NCBI RefSeq assembly: GCF_010015445.1
Contig: NC_053123.1
Location: 11,171,434-11,235,433, forward strand
Direction: 5' to 3'
DNA length: 64,000 bases
From: Perca fluviatilis
Lineage: Eukaryota; Chordata; Actinopteri; Perciformes; Percidae
The translations under genes and the position numbers were made by a program. Positions 34,961 through 48,350 of the stretch are shown here, one piece after another; the first letter of the stretch is position 1, and every line of letters begins with the position of its first letter. Below the pieces are notes generated by a model, which was not told the origin of the DNA, did no database searches, and worked only from the letters and a program-made list of their open reading frames with translations.

Positions 34961-36414
34961 CTTACGCAGACAACAAGCTCAACAAGCCGCAGTACAGCAG
35001 CATGAACTATTGTAGAAATTTGCACAAGTCAGAGTTGGACACCCTTTGCTTCATAGGGTCAAGGGGACATTCAAGATTTTACAGGTGACACGCTATATCA
35101 GGACACATAAAGGTGGACCATTTGAGACACAAGAAATCAAACATGTTTTCTAAATCTATAATGTTTAAGGGGGTTTACAGATACAAAGATACACAAAGAT
35201 AGTGTACTAAGCTGTAATAAAACATGTTTCTTCATCGTCTGCCTCTCTGAATGACAGTGAGGGCTTTTCCTGTGGTTCACTGGAAAAACACATCATACGA
35301 GGCAAAGATGGCAATCTCTCCTCAGTCACAGTAGATCAGAATGACCACAGGACATTAAATCTAACGTAATCGGTTGAGTTTTATTTATTTACACTTAATT
35401 AAATATCCTGTCGTGTAAGGTGACATCCATCATGCAATGTTTTCGTACGAAAGCTCTAAGGTACGACCATGGCATCCACACCATTTCAGACTTTAGCTAT
35501 TATAATTTATTCTACAAGCTCTTGTAAGACATGTCAAATGTGTTAGTTTAAAAAAGAAGAAGAATATCAAAGACTGACACCATGTCATTACTTTAAGACT
35601 CAATTTTAGAGGATTTTACCTTTACTGGATGCAATATTACAGTAAGGACCAATACATTACAAGTGAAAATACAAGTAGGTTGTCAAACTGGACAATTCTA
35701 ATTCAAAATGCTAAAGGAGCATAACAGACTTGCTGCTGTGTATTTATCATCAAGTAAAATCAGTGACAACAGTACTGGGGAATAGTCATTATTTCAAAAA
35801 AAATAAAATGAAAATATATATTTCTTTATGATGCCTTTGATTACTTATTGACATTGTTTAAACTAATTTATGATTTCAAAGTGAATTTTTATTTCCATTA
35901 TTTTAATGTATTGGGCATGTATTCACATCTGCAGTAACACCTTGTGCATCGACTGTCACCAGACCTTTAAGACTGTCCGCAGCCTGCTGTTTTGTGGATG
36001 TTCACCAGCTCTTGAATCCATCACTGCTTTCTGTCAGTGGTAACAAATTTGCTGCTCTTTTCCGACTATCCGGTCATTAGTTGACATTCTGGTGCAGGGC
36101 AAAAGGATCTCTAAGGTTCTCCAACTGCTGCGAAATGTTGAAATGACAAAATAATAACAACATCTGTCTTGTGTCCAGCGGTATTGACATAACATTACAG
36201 GTACCAAATTGTTTGTGTTGTGAAGTGTGTCTCGAAGATACCTCAAGCTTATGACTCTTAAAGCTCCAGACTCTGTCAGGGTTTCCAAGAGTTGATGGCT
36301 GATGGTTGACTGGCAGACAAATATGTAATGGCGTACAGTGGACATGTGCAGACAACAGCACATTTTATTTGTATTTTAGAATATACTGTATATGGATGAA
36401 TACAAGTGTGTGTG

Positions 36415-36446
<32 letters not shown>

Positions 36447-37184
36447 CGTGCATTACTGAGTGAGTGAGTCTGTATGTACAGTATACTTTTTGTAATTAAA
36501 AATAATTCAATATAGATATATTTGACTGGCATAAAATTTTCTTTTGCAAGAATTTTATGTAAAAATACACCTAAAATATCTTCTTACTGAACGGTTTACA
36601 AACTGTAAGTCAGGACCTTTCTCTCAAAATAAATCTTAGATGTAAGAAAACATTGACTAGGCATAGCAGGTCTGTCAAGCATTGGATGTGCTGAAGCGGT
36701 GGGCATGGGGTAGAAGTATTTGCACCTGAAGGGATGTCTTTTAATTTAGCATTTCCGGAACCACTGCATCATAAGAACAATGCTGTTTTCAACCAATTCG
36801 TGGAGCAAACATTAGCTCAATTAGCTAGCTAGCTGTAGCTTATAAAATTTGCCAGCGGTAGTTGTCCTTAGCCGAATAAATTGATGATCACCAGCTAGAA
36901 TTGATAGCCTGCTTTTGTCTACCTTTGCCTGAAATCAAGGAGCCATTGTTAAAAACATTACTTACAATTACAAATGTTGCTACACCTGTCAAGTTTTGGG
37001 GCTTTGGTCAATTGTCACAATACAAAAGCAGGAAAAAAAGCATTTAAATGCTACACAAAATACTGTATCAAAATATGCTCCCCAATATTTTGACCTCTTT
37101 AGGCCTCTAAAGTCTATTCAATGAAGCAAAAGCAAAAACTAAATCCCTATTTGGTTGACAAAACATTGAAATATGGGTGGCAAG
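34961..37184. other. Intergenic DNA, no gene seen
   Basis: A (GT)n run lies at 36406-36450. A 109-codon frame at 36034-36363 (-) overlaps another open frame and shows no domain. Confidence 0.65.
36406..36450. repeat. (GT)n microsatellite
   Basis: About 22 GT units with CG interruptions. Confidence 0.92.
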
Positions 37185-38290
37185 TATGGGTGCTTGATAT
37201 ATAGACTCAATGTCGTTATCGCGATATCACATTGCGCAATATTAAATCGAAGTGTCGCAATAAGTATGCAATCCCATCTGTTGGCTGTGTGGCTTAGTTG
37301 TGTTCGATTTAGAGCCCGCTTGAAACGCTATAATGATCATGTTTCATTGGCAAGTTACCGTGCAACTTGCACATGTTAGTGCACGTCAGTGCACAGGTCC
37401 ACTACATGACAAACCCTATGGAGCGTACCACGTAACGTGTGTGCATATTTCGACAGAGTGATAGTGCAAGTGAAGAAATAGAAGAGAAAGAAAAGAAAGG
37501 ACCTAAAGAGAGAAAGCAAGTGAGTCAGTGGAGCAAAAGTACAAGAACACAAAAGTAAAAAATTTGAATTGCTTAGGGAGAAGACAAAATAACATAGATT
37601 GAAGAGGAAACTTTAGTGGCCAAAAGTAATGCCTCCTCTGTAGCTTGGAAATACTTTGGCTTTAAGCCAACAGATGTTGCACAGACTAATACACTATTCA
37701 AAACGTGTCGAATGGTGGTAAGCCGCGCAAGAGGCAATACAACAAACCTATTTTCACAGCTTAAAAACCACCACAAGTCACTTTACAATGAGTGCATGAT
37801 ACTATCCCAAAAATAGTTAATACGCCAGAGCTAGCCAAACAAGCCTCGCTAGCGAGTGTTTTTGCTAGTGGCACAAAGTACGACAAGAACTCGAAGAGGC
37901 ATACTGAAATCACCAATGCTATAACGTACTATTTGGCAAAAAGATATGATGCCCATCCACACTTCAAGACGCTTCTGAATGAACTAGACAAACGGTACCA
38001 AATCCCATCCCGCATCTATTTCTCACAGGTAGCTATCCCGCAACTTTATAAAAGGCGGTGCAGGCAGAGTATGGAGTCAGAAAGATTGAATATTTTTCAT
38101 CCACGTCCAGCCGCACTACGGAGCCGTACATAAGTCTCACTGTGCAGTATATTGTTATGAATCTCTTTTGATGCATTTTCCCATAACCTTTGTAATTTTA
38201 CATGTTTTAAAATATTTTAATTAATATCGATTTCGCAATATTCATAATCAATATCGCAATATCACATTTTGTCAATATCATGCAACCCTG
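37185..38290 (+). mobile_element. Decayed hAT transposon with transposase remnants
   Basis: Right end reads 'atcatgcaaccctg'; left end is a diverged inverted counterpart near 37185 ('gggtgcttgatat'), both followed inward by 'cgcaatat/atatcgcg' words. Flanking 8-mers GTGGCAAG and GTGGAGAG are alike at six of eight positions, a possible eroded target duplication. At 1.1 kb it is much shorter than an autonomous hAT, so the middle of the gene is deleted. Confidence 0.8.
37616..38133 (+). pseudogene. hAT transposase remnant (BED finger plus part of the N-terminal region)
   Basis: First frame 37616-37816: SSVAWKYFGFKP followed by FKTC and NTTNLFSQLKNHH, a BED zinc finger in which the first metal-binding cysteine position appears to be F. 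It is joined, with a shift, to frame 37792-38133 carrying ITNAITYYLAKR, FKTLLNELDKRYQIPSR and YFSQVAIPQLY, typical of ZBED/hAT proteins. The catalytic RNase-H-like domain and C-terminal dimer domain are gone. Confidence 0.82.
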
Positions 38291-41267
38291 GTGGAGAGCA
38301 GAAATTACTTTTGTTTAAGGGGTCACAAGCTAAAAAAGGTTGGGGTGGAATCTATATAGGATGTGCTGGTATAGGTGCTGTTCCTTTAGCATTGAGCACC
38401 TGGATTGGTAAACATGAGTGAGATGTTTTGCAGTTTACTGACGTCACCTGGATTTCTATAATCCAAGGTTTAAAGATTTTGAAAGTTGACCCTCACTGCC
38501 ATTTGTAGATGTGAATTTACAAAGTTGCTGAGTGTAGCTTTAGTCGATGGAAAGTGCCCCTCAGTGCAAAGGCTTCATTCACTCCCAAAACTGAAAAATG
38601 TGAACTCCCTGTCATATATGTATTTTGAAATTGTTCTCATTTCTACCTGCGCTCAAAGGTCAACATTCACATCTTATTCAATGAGTATTTACTGACCTTG
38701 TCACCTACTTTGTATTGTGTGTGGACAAATGAATTAAGATTCAACAGCCTCGGTAATGGAAAAGTGTTTTAATTTCCCCCTGACATTAAGGTGTTGTGCC
38801 TCATAGGCATTTGGTGGCACATTACTCGGCGCCTGCTCTCTGGCTGTGCCATTGCCCCTCATGTTCCACTTAAACACTTCAATCACAGCAAAAGATCAAA
38901 GGAGCTGTTAAACTAATCAAGTGGAGACACAAGAGATGAAACTCCCCCTGTATTTAGTGTTTTTTTTCCTATTAGCACTCTCCTCTCTCTCTCTCTCTGT
39001 CTCTCTCTCTCTTGCTCCCCTTCTGTAACCCTATTAACGAACACTGTAAATCCAAGTAGGAGGTTTGCTTAATTGTCTGCAACATATTTAGAGCAAACAA
39101 TCATCCTAAACAAATGGCCGTGTATTCGCTATGAGCTGCATTATTGAACAAGGAGCGAGAATCATCTTGGGAATGTTCTACCCCTGCAGTGCTTAACGAT
39201 AGGGAACAACAATTTTACCATCATCATCTGCACTAGGTTCATAGTACCGTGTATTATCTGCATGGTATTACATAGAATGTACTTTTAGCTATCATTGGTG
39301 ACAGCTTCATTAAAACAGGATTTAGTTCTGCAACAAACAGTAGTTACATTCACAGTTGCATCAGTTCAAAGAATGCATGTACTTTCAAGTATTATTAAAT
39401 TCTAATGACACAAATAAAGCCATAGGCAATAATGGGCTAACTGAAATGAACATATCTGACAGTAATATATTCATAGAATTCTGATCTATATCTCCTTGCA
39501 GACAGAAAGCTTAAGAAGTAGCATGGTAAAATATTCCCTCTAAAATAACCTACTGTAAAACAGACGAGACCCAAAAAGAATTTGAAGCTGTGTGGTCTCA
39601 TAATAAAATGCTTTGAGGTTGAAGGACAGTCTATAGCAGTCCTTAAGAGTCCATACTCCAGCTTAATAACACCCCGGCACAGACTCTCTGCCACTTTTCA
39701 CTAGCTTTCAAAAGGCTGCCATATTGGATAATAACTTGTTATCAAGCAGCTGAACAAGAGGTATATTTTGTAGAAAAAGGTCAGGGGGTGAGCTCCCTTT
39801 GATTTTCTTCCTGAAGAAAACAATCTCGGAGGTCTAACACATCTCATTTTGCCGTTAATTCAAAAAAAAATGTAATAGAGGTTTTAAGAGACGCTGAATT
39901 TCTAAAAAACAAAACATTTGAAAAAATTATACATAGTAGATTCAGGGTTCAATAATTTTCATGAACTGTTATGCTGTAGTTTCTGCAGTCTCAGGAGGAC
40001 ACGATGACATCTTTGAGTTTCATCAAGCCAAGATTTATCATTTGTTTCAAGTGTGACCTGTATGTTGTGCCAATGTTAGAATTCATTTTGGTCTAATGCA
40101 GAAATGTAATGTACTGGAAAAAGGGTTAATTTGACAGGTCTTTACATTCCAATCACTAATTAAGTGCTTTCATTTAGGAGCCTAAATAAAGCAAACAATC
40201 AGTGAATATACTATTGCAGAAAGAAACATCTGCAGCTGCAACTGAAATGAAGCAATTAATGGTGAAAGACAGAAACTCATTAATTTAATGGGGAAATTAC
40301 AAAATAGAGTAGTGCCTAGGGTGTTTTTTTTATGCCATTGTCCGTTTATTTGTTTTTACTGATGATAAACGTGGCTGCATTAATAACATGACCATATGTC
40401 TTCTTTGTATTTTTTGCAAGTTCCTTAACTCTGTAATCATAATTACAACATTTGTTCTATTATTGAATGGTGTCTGGATGAGATTAATTCATTCATGAAA
40501 CATTTTAAACAATTAACTAAATATTGCATTTCTAGCTTTCAGGAAAGGGCTTTCAGGACCCTTTATTTCATCCTGAGATAGAGAAGACCAAGAATAACAA
40601 TTAAAAGCAAAAAAAAAGTACATAGCAGATGGAGAAGTTTCGATCTGATTACAGAGGAGGGAAAGTAGCTCCTGACAAGGCACATAAACTCTTTGGAGCT
40701 CTGCTTGTAGTCTCCTTCTACCAGTCCTTTCACAAGGAAGTTAATGATGCTGGCAAGAAGATGAATCACCTCAGACAGCACACAGAGCAGCTCTGACAAG
40801 TGAGCACCGGCGAGTCTGACACCTGCAAGTACCAGAAGAAAGACTAATAGTCATGTCAGCTGCTACCTGTAGGAGTTGAGCTATGTCTGTCTGTGCTGAA
40901 AGAAACTCTCGCTCTGATTGTAGGTGAAAAGCAGCCTGAGGGATATGGCTGGCTGGACTTTAACAAAACATTAAGTCATGTAGGCCAATGAGAAAAAATG
41001 TTGGGTGACTTTATAACAGATTTCTAAACTTGTTTTAAGTATTTGTGTCATGTATGCTCCATGGGGCAATTGTTTTTTTTTTTATTATTATTATTACTTA
41101 TCAGCATTATAACACAACATTTGGCAGCAATATAGATGACAATAAATCTTGAATCTGAGACCCGGCTCTGTAAATTCACCATATGTGCACTACTTAAATG
41201 TTGTGGAATCTTAGGTTGTAATGTTTTAGTCAGTGTAAGCATCACACAGATTCAGTGATGTGTTGAG
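38291..41267. other. Intergenic DNA, no gene seen
   Basis: Unique AT-rich sequence with a (CT)n run at 38979-39012. Frames up to 85 codons, none with a domain. Confidence 0.7.
38979..39012. repeat. (CT)n microsatellite
   Basis: About 16 CT units with one G interruption. Confidence 0.9.
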
Positions 41268-41722
41268 AGCAGTGGTGGAATATAACAAAGTACCTTTACT
41301 CAAGTACTGTACTTCAGTACAAATTTGAGGTACTTGAATCTTTTCTTTTCATACTACTTTCTAGTTCTACTCCACTACATTTCAGAGAGCAATATTGTAT
41401 GATTTACTCCACTACATTATTCTGACAGCTTTAGTTATTAGGTACTTTACAAATTAAGATTTGTGCACATAAAACCCATGTGGTTAATAAAATGCAATGT
41501 TTTATTAGAAATTAAACTACCTAACAATATAACGGCCTACAAGTCCAGCTGAGATGATCGTTTCCAGTTTCTAAAATGTGAGGATTTTTCTGCATTTAAA
41601 AAAAAACTTTTAATACTTTAAGTACATTTTCCTGATGATACTTACATACTTTTACTTAAGTAACATTTTCAATGCAGGACTTTTACTTGTAACAGAGTAT
41701 GTTTACAGTGTGATGTTAGTAC
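41268..41722 (+). repeat. Common teleost dispersed repeat ('agcagtggtggaa' type)
   Basis: Starts 'agcagtggtggaatataaca' and contains 'tactcaagtactgtacttca', 'ctactccactacatttcaga' and 'gcaggacttttacttgtaac', the pattern of a very abundant fish non-autonomous repeat. The far terminus is degraded. Confidence 0.8.
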
Positions 41723-44700
41723 TATATTTGGATGTTAATACTATAATTGCCTAAACTGCGCTGCTTTGCAAGATTGTTCAATTTAAAATACTAAACTAAA
41801 ACTACTTGCACATATATGAGTCAAAAGATAAATAGATGTAGAGAAATAATAGATAGACATTTTAATAACAGATATGACGTGGTTAAACTGTAACTGTAAC
41901 AGTTTATAACAATGCAAAAAAGGTTAGTAGTGGTTACAAAGGTCAGTGTAATAATCAATATAATGCAGTATAACAATAATACATATGAAGGCAGCAATTA
42001 CTAAAGTTAGATAAGGTCTTCACTTCCAAGGGTCATACTGAGTAGCGAGTAGTGTCAAAACTTACCTCAGGTAGTCTAATCTAAAATGAGATACTAAAAA
42101 GGTTGTGAGAGGAACTATTGTTGTTGCAGCTGACCCTGCAGACTCAGAACCTCAGGATCAATAACGTGACAAGATTTGGCATGTGACTATTGTTGCTCTT
42201 AAACAGTATTCAGTCCAAATGTGAGTGATATTGGTCTCTGAGAAAAAGTAATCAGATAAGACAAGCTGGTAAATGCATTCGCAGTTCATTTTCACTTAAC
42301 TATAACCGCTGAATTTGATCAGAAAATGTAACACGGAATAATAATGCAGTCTTTAAGATGAAGAAAAGGTAAGCTACAGTATGCCACTATATATTATGAA
42401 AATAGTGAAACATGTTTTCTTCAGTTGTGTACTATGGTTTTCAAAATAAAAATTCTAAACTAAATCTCTTCAGCAATTGATAAATCAATTTATGCCTTGG
42501 GCTAAGATCAGTCTTTTCAATATCAATGAAACTGAGGCAACTGATCCAACCTTATAAACTATCTATACTGATATAAAAATATGCAGCTCCTGGTTCAACA
42601 TAAAGTAGCATGAATGACTCATTGATAATGCCAGCTTTAGCTACTTTGGTTAAAATGTAATGTTTTTTTTAGCATAAAAACAAAGCTGAAACCTTTGTGC
42701 AAAACTAAACTGAAACTGAAATCAGGTCATTCAACACTAACTCAAATACAAGGAAAATCTAATTATTCTCTCAGCCATACAACACTTGCTCCCACCGTCA
42801 TAACCAGGAAAAGCCATGTTTATTATTGGTTTTGGAGGATTTAATAATCCACTCAGTCCCTAACTGGTTCACGAGGACACTTATTTTGGCAAATTCACCA
42901 GATTAAGATAGAGGGTTAGTTTCCTTGGTGATTTTCCTGCTTCAACGCATGACCTATAACCACCCTTGTGACTGGAGCCATGCCTGTTTCCGATTTGATC
43001 GATTCCCATGACTAAAGAGGCAACATTTTCTGGGGAATGTTTGTCAAATCATCTTAGTACACATGAGTGCCATTAAACCTTATCAGCCTTCTCACTCTGC
43101 CTGTTTTTGCTCTTAGTGGTATTATCACTCACACACACACACACAAACAAACACACACTTGTATCTACAGTTAGTAGATAAGGAAAACTGTATAGATTCA
43201 GGAGTGGCAAATTTGACTATCATTGTTGTATAGCAGGAGTGACTGGACACACACACTCAAATATGCTGGGTTTGCTTTCAAGCTCAAGCTTTTTCACCCC
43301 ACAATTAAATACAATTTAATTGACATTGAAAACAAAATATGAGAGTGCAAAGCATTCTGCTACTATTGACATGTCTTTGTGAAATAAACAACAGGATCAG
43401 CCTGTATTAGCTCATTATTGGCTCATTCAGTATTTTTATATGACTAAGCAGTCTATGTTTTCTATTTCATTTTTTTATTTAAACCACATTGAACCAACAA
43501 AAGCATGAAACAGATTGTCAAAACTACTCTGTTACAGTCCAGTTGTATTAACATGAGAGGATGTCATCACAGCTAAAATCACAGCAATGTGTTAATGAGA
43601 AATTTCTGCGTGTATCATCTTTTAAAAGGGAGCCATTATCAAAAGCGGTAAAACAAATGTGACAGCGTCGAGAGCATCCTTTCTCCCTGGACCATCGTAA
43701 AGTCCCCACAGGGATGGTGTGATGAACGATTCAAGGCCAGCTCTGGCCCAGGGATGCTCCACTGAACCATGCTTTGATCTATCATCCGGCCTTCCCATAT
43801 TAATGATGAGGTCACAGCGTTGAGGGTCACGGCATTGCTGATAAAAGCGCAAAGCCTGCTATTTGTTATGTGCCCAACTTGACTGATCGTAACTCTTTCG
43901 ATGAAAGGGAACATGATTTCACACCCCCGTGCCGTCACACCACAGACATGCCCGTGTTCCTCATAATATAATGTCGTTTGAGGATCACAGCGAATGAGCC
44001 CTATCATAGTCAATGTAGAACTAAATGAAGTAGCTGTTATCACTCATAGGACAATGATTATGGTCTTCCAGGGTCAGTTTACGACTCCAACTCTGCTGAT
44101 ATTACACATGTACTTACTGTATGCACTGTTCAAAGTTTGTAGGTTGTGCTGTTTGTAAGTTGTTTACTGCAGCTCAGAGCCCAGAAGGCATCTGAGAAGA
44201 TGGCCAAAACAGCTTTGGAAAGCTGTTGTAAGCTGATTTCCTAATAAAGTTAATTTCAAGAAATTACTGTATATCAACATTTATGTATGTTTTACTTATA
44301 TTTACACAGATTGTTCTACTTGTTACAGGTTGTAGTATCATAACAAGTTTAAAGACAAAACAGCAAAAGCTTATTGTTAAAGGACATAAAGAATTCTTCT
44401 AGACCATTACAAACTTTGCAGATATATTTGTCATATCCCTGTTCCTTAGTTTCAACTTGTAACTGCTGCCTTTGCCAATGCAATTGGTCTGTGCATGGCA
44501 TTTGATGACTGTTCCCTTCAAATAAATGTGCAGTGTTTCTGACTAATGTTGCAGCAGTATGAGCACCAATGATTTGGGCTCTTTCAATATGTCTCCCATT
44601 GCTTTAAAAAACTCATGTCAAATTGCTGCTTGCTTTTAGCTGACAAATTTGGCTAACTGTCAATCAACCTTATTTGACCTACTTAGCAGCAGCCATTGTA

Positions 44701-45579
44701 AATGTAAGTTACTTCAGAGTGTCACTATCCTCCTTCTATGTGTTGTATTTATTAACAAAGTTTCAGCTTCTAATTGTTGTAATTAATTGACTCAAATGAA
44801 AAATATAATGCTAAAAAGCAGCATACAGCAAGCATGTATGTACTATAAGAAGCTATTCACACATGACTAGAATTTCACTAGCATATTTTTGAACTGATAT
44901 TATTCAGTGTATTTGACCTACACCACATTGATATGAGAAAATGAATAGTATTTATTAGTAGTATTCAGTGTTTCTTCCAGAATGAAGTAGTCTTTTGTGG
45001 GAAACTAAAATCTGAAAGAGAGCATTTCATCTCTGGATGATGCCAACAAGAAAAATAATAAGAAACAGACAGTGTATGTGTACTGCTGATCAGAATCGAA
45101 AAAAAACAGGTGAAGGGTTTTCCATAGACAACTGATGCAGTTTTGAACAATTTTACAATGTTCGTAATCAAACAAATCTGTGTCACATCCATCATATCAG
45201 AGCCAGATGACACTGTTTTATATTTAATAAAAAGCAAGTATTGGCCATGAGTGTGTCTGTGCGTTTGTGTGTGTCTGTGCTGTGACAGCCAGCAGTGTAC
45301 CTGTAGCACCTGCAGGAAAAGGCTCCCCGTGGTCGGCTCCCAGTCACTTCACTGACTGGCTCTGCAAACATATGGCCTCATCCCCAGGGATTCAGGTCTC
45401 ACTTGGATTCGTAATGAGATCTGCTGATAAATCTTGACTAACTGCGGCACTTTAGATTTTCTGTAAATCAGCCTCAATTTTGGTGAAAACTGGTTTTAGT
45501 TTAGTACTAAACTGTAGGCGTCCAATTAACATTTTGGTGTTGAGTAGATGAGATTGAATGAAGATGGTCAGTGCTAACA
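41723..45579. other. Intergenic DNA, no gene seen
   Basis: An (AC)n run is at 43129-43158. The block 43650-44040 is denser in G and C and has two overlapping - strand frames (76 and 134 codons) without domains; it may be conserved non-coding DNA. Confidence 0.6.
43129..43158. repeat. (AC)n microsatellite
   Basis: AC units with AA interruptions. Confidence 0.85.
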
Positions 45580-46334
45580 TTAAAAGTCCCATATTTTCAG
45601 AAGTGAGATTATTTTTTGATTATAAAGCAGGTCGGGGTGCTTTATAAATACTGTGAAAGTATCAAAAAGCTCAATCCATAGAGAAATGCACAAGGCCTGT
45701 ATTCAGAAACTGGGCCTTTAAACGAGCCGACAGGACTTGTACCGTACGGTTGTGATGTCATAACAATAGGTAGAAAGTGCTGCTACAGTGCCGTTACAGT
45801 CACTCCAGTCGTTCCCCGGCTGCAATGACGGTCCAAAGACTTACGGGCTGGCTACATTGCATGTGTAACGTATGCAGAGCGGACGTTCCAAAACTACGCT
45901 TCCACTATAATCAATGAAACTGGCTACACCGGACACGAGAGCAGCACGTAGTGGTGCGTATGCTCCGCAGAGATGCCTGTGCTCACACAATCCTACGCCG
46001 TGTGCGGGTGTAGCCGGTTAAAAGATACATTCCGCAGCAAATATGCGACAGTCTGCATACGTTACATGTTCACTGTAGCAAAAGCATCAGAGAGCACGAT
46101 GCAAAAGACCCGGAAACGCTGACCAATCTAAGCAGACTGGACTTTGTTGGAAGGGGCACTTAAAGAGACAGGCGCTAAAACTGAGCGTTTCAGAGTGTGG
46201 ATACAGGTATATTCAGACAGACAGTTTGAGGAAAACAAAGTTGTTTTTTTAACATTAAAGCATGTAAACACGTTCTAGTAAAATCCCAAAATACAAGTAT
46301 GAACCTGAAAATGAGCATAATATGGGACCTTTAA
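45580..46334. mobile_element. Non-autonomous DNA transposon with TTAA-like ends
   Basis: The left end 'ttaaaagtcccatatt' (45580) is the inverted match of the right end 'aatatgggacctttaa' (46319-46334). The interior (about 750 bp) is richer in CpG and has no long frame. TTAA at both edges hints at a piggyBac- or Kolobok-type target, which I cannot separate here. Confidence 0.8.
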
Positions 46335-47924
46335 AAATGGATGTAAATACAGCACCAGTGCGAGCATTAAATACTGGCCTGGAGGTTACATGAACAACTG
46401 AGTTTTTTTGTATAATTTTATATTGTGCTATTAGAATATAGAATTACAGCGTTGTGAGGAAAATGAATAACTGAACCGCATGTTTTGAAATATGTAGTGG
46501 GAGGCTGTAAAGTACCAGACAACTAAATTATGTTGTGTTGTGTTATAGGCTTCCAGCACCCTTCACTTTCCATCCTCTTACTGTGTCGATGGCACAGTTA
46601 ATATTTGAACTCTGGTATTACTTAGTTTGCTAATAAAAGGATGAGCACAGCACGCTCTCTAATGGCTTGCCGTGAATGTCAGCAGGGACAATAAATTAAG
46701 CTGTGACATTGCACTCTGACCCAGACAGGCATGCTTTTGAATAAAGTGTAAGTCATCTAACAGGATCCTTGCAATTTGTATACATTAATTTATTGATGTT
46801 TGGTATATTATATTCAGCTCTCAACATTATTGCTCTAAACTCATCACTACGTACTCTTGAGAGACACTCAACTCCAATGGAGCAGTTTGACAGGAATTCC
46901 ATTATCAGCAGCTTTTGTTTTCTGTGCGCATGCAAGCTTTGCTAAAGGCACCCAACATGGCTGACTCAATAGCCTGAGACAATGTTCAAATGCTACCTGC
47001 TTTACTTTGTGAAGTCAGGCACTACTGTAAATGTCTTTCTATCTGTCTTAATATCCTTTCCAGTTTCTAAACCCTAGGAACTTTAAATGTACCATACAAA
47101 ATGTGTTCATTTGGATTGGCATTAAACCTGGCCATGTTACCATCCATCCATTAGAAGTAGTTTTGTTGTATTACCTTTCTTACAGCATAATCTTCATACA
47201 TATTAAACCTGTCTATCAGATCTACCATAAACGGCAATCTATTCACTCACCCTTAGGGATCTATTGGGGTTCATTGAATGAATCTCAAACATCAAAGCAA
47301 TCACTGCCCATGGTGAGTGGCATTTCTCTCTGCTCTCTCAGTCTAGCAGCCATGTTCCGCTTCATTTGAGCCGACATCCAGCCAGAGAATGATCTGAGCA
47401 GCCAGAGGAGTCTTCCCAGCCGTTTTGTGGGCGTCTGGACGTCCTCTCTGTATTCATTAGCAGGCTAGTCACAGCGGTGCGATGGAGCGTATCCTCTCAG
47501 CGGCCCGCAGGGACTGTCAGCAGAGTGACGGAGACGGATCGCAGGTGGACCAGCGAGAAGACCTGCCATAGATTAACTCGTCTGCCAGCAGGGGGACTCC
47601 GTAGTACCATTTGTTTTCAGCTCAACAGATAATTTTTCTAATTAACCTTTAAATGCATTGCTTGATGTTGCATTCAGTGTGGAAAGCACCGAGCACCTGC
47701 TGGACTTTTCTTTTAGTCCTGGATGTTTACAAAATTGGAAATGTCTTAGAAGACTAGTCCTTGAGCTCTGATCTGAGTGATCCGATCACAAGTGTACAGT
47801 GTCCCAGGACACATTCCCGTACACACTGGTAAAAGAATGTGGTCACATGTGTGGTGACAAAATCTGCCAGGCATAAAATGAACCGGGATTAAAATGTATT
47901 GCTTTTTAAACAAAGTTCAAAAGA
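46335..47924. other. Intergenic DNA with a G+C-rich block
   Basis: No gene. 47390-47610 is unusually rich in G and C for this interval and contains a CTCF-like word. Confidence 0.55.
47585..47597 (+). promoter_or_regulatory. CTCF-like motif
   Basis: CCAGCAGGGGGAC resembles the core CTCF consensus CCASYAGRKGGC except at its last positions. A single match in 64 kb can occur by chance. Confidence 0.3.
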
Positions 47925-48350
47925 ATAGAAAGTGTGAGATGAGAAGATCGAAGCCACTCTTATAGCTGACCGTTAAATATGAAGCTACAGCCAGCAGCCA
48001 ATTAGCTTAGCAAAAAGACTGGAAACAGGGAAAAGCAGCCTATCTCGCCTTTGGTTGCCTGGCAACTGCTCTGAGCCAAGAAACAGTAATAACAAATAGC
48101 AAATAACCCCCTGGTAAAACTGCAAATTGTCATTTTTATACTTGTGTGTGTTTTTACCAATTAAAGAAAAATGCTATTTTTGAGCCAGGCTAGCTGTTTC
48201 CTCCTGCTTCTAGTATTTATGCTAAGCTAACTGACTGCAGGCTGTAGCCTTATATTAACGGACAGATGTGAGAGTGGTATCAATTTTCTCAACTACACGG
48301 CAGAAAGCCAATGTGTATTTCCTAAAATGTCAAGCTAGTCTTTTAGTATT
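47925..48350. repeat. Teleost fold-back element (copy 2, both halves)
   Basis: The first half has 'gaagctacagccagcagcc' and 'aaaaagactggaaacaggga'; the second half has the inverse ('agctgtttcctcctgcttct', 'gcaggctgtagcc'), joined around 'ggttgcctggcaact'. This is the palindromic layout of an abundant fish element, here partly eroded. Confidence 0.8.

Noticed and set aside
36034..36363. 109-codon frame with many cysteines
   Set aside because: Overlaps a second open frame and is unlike any family I know.
43622..44043. Overlapping 76- and 134-codon frames
   Set aside because: No domain and no splice or gene context; two frames open at once suggests composition, not coding.
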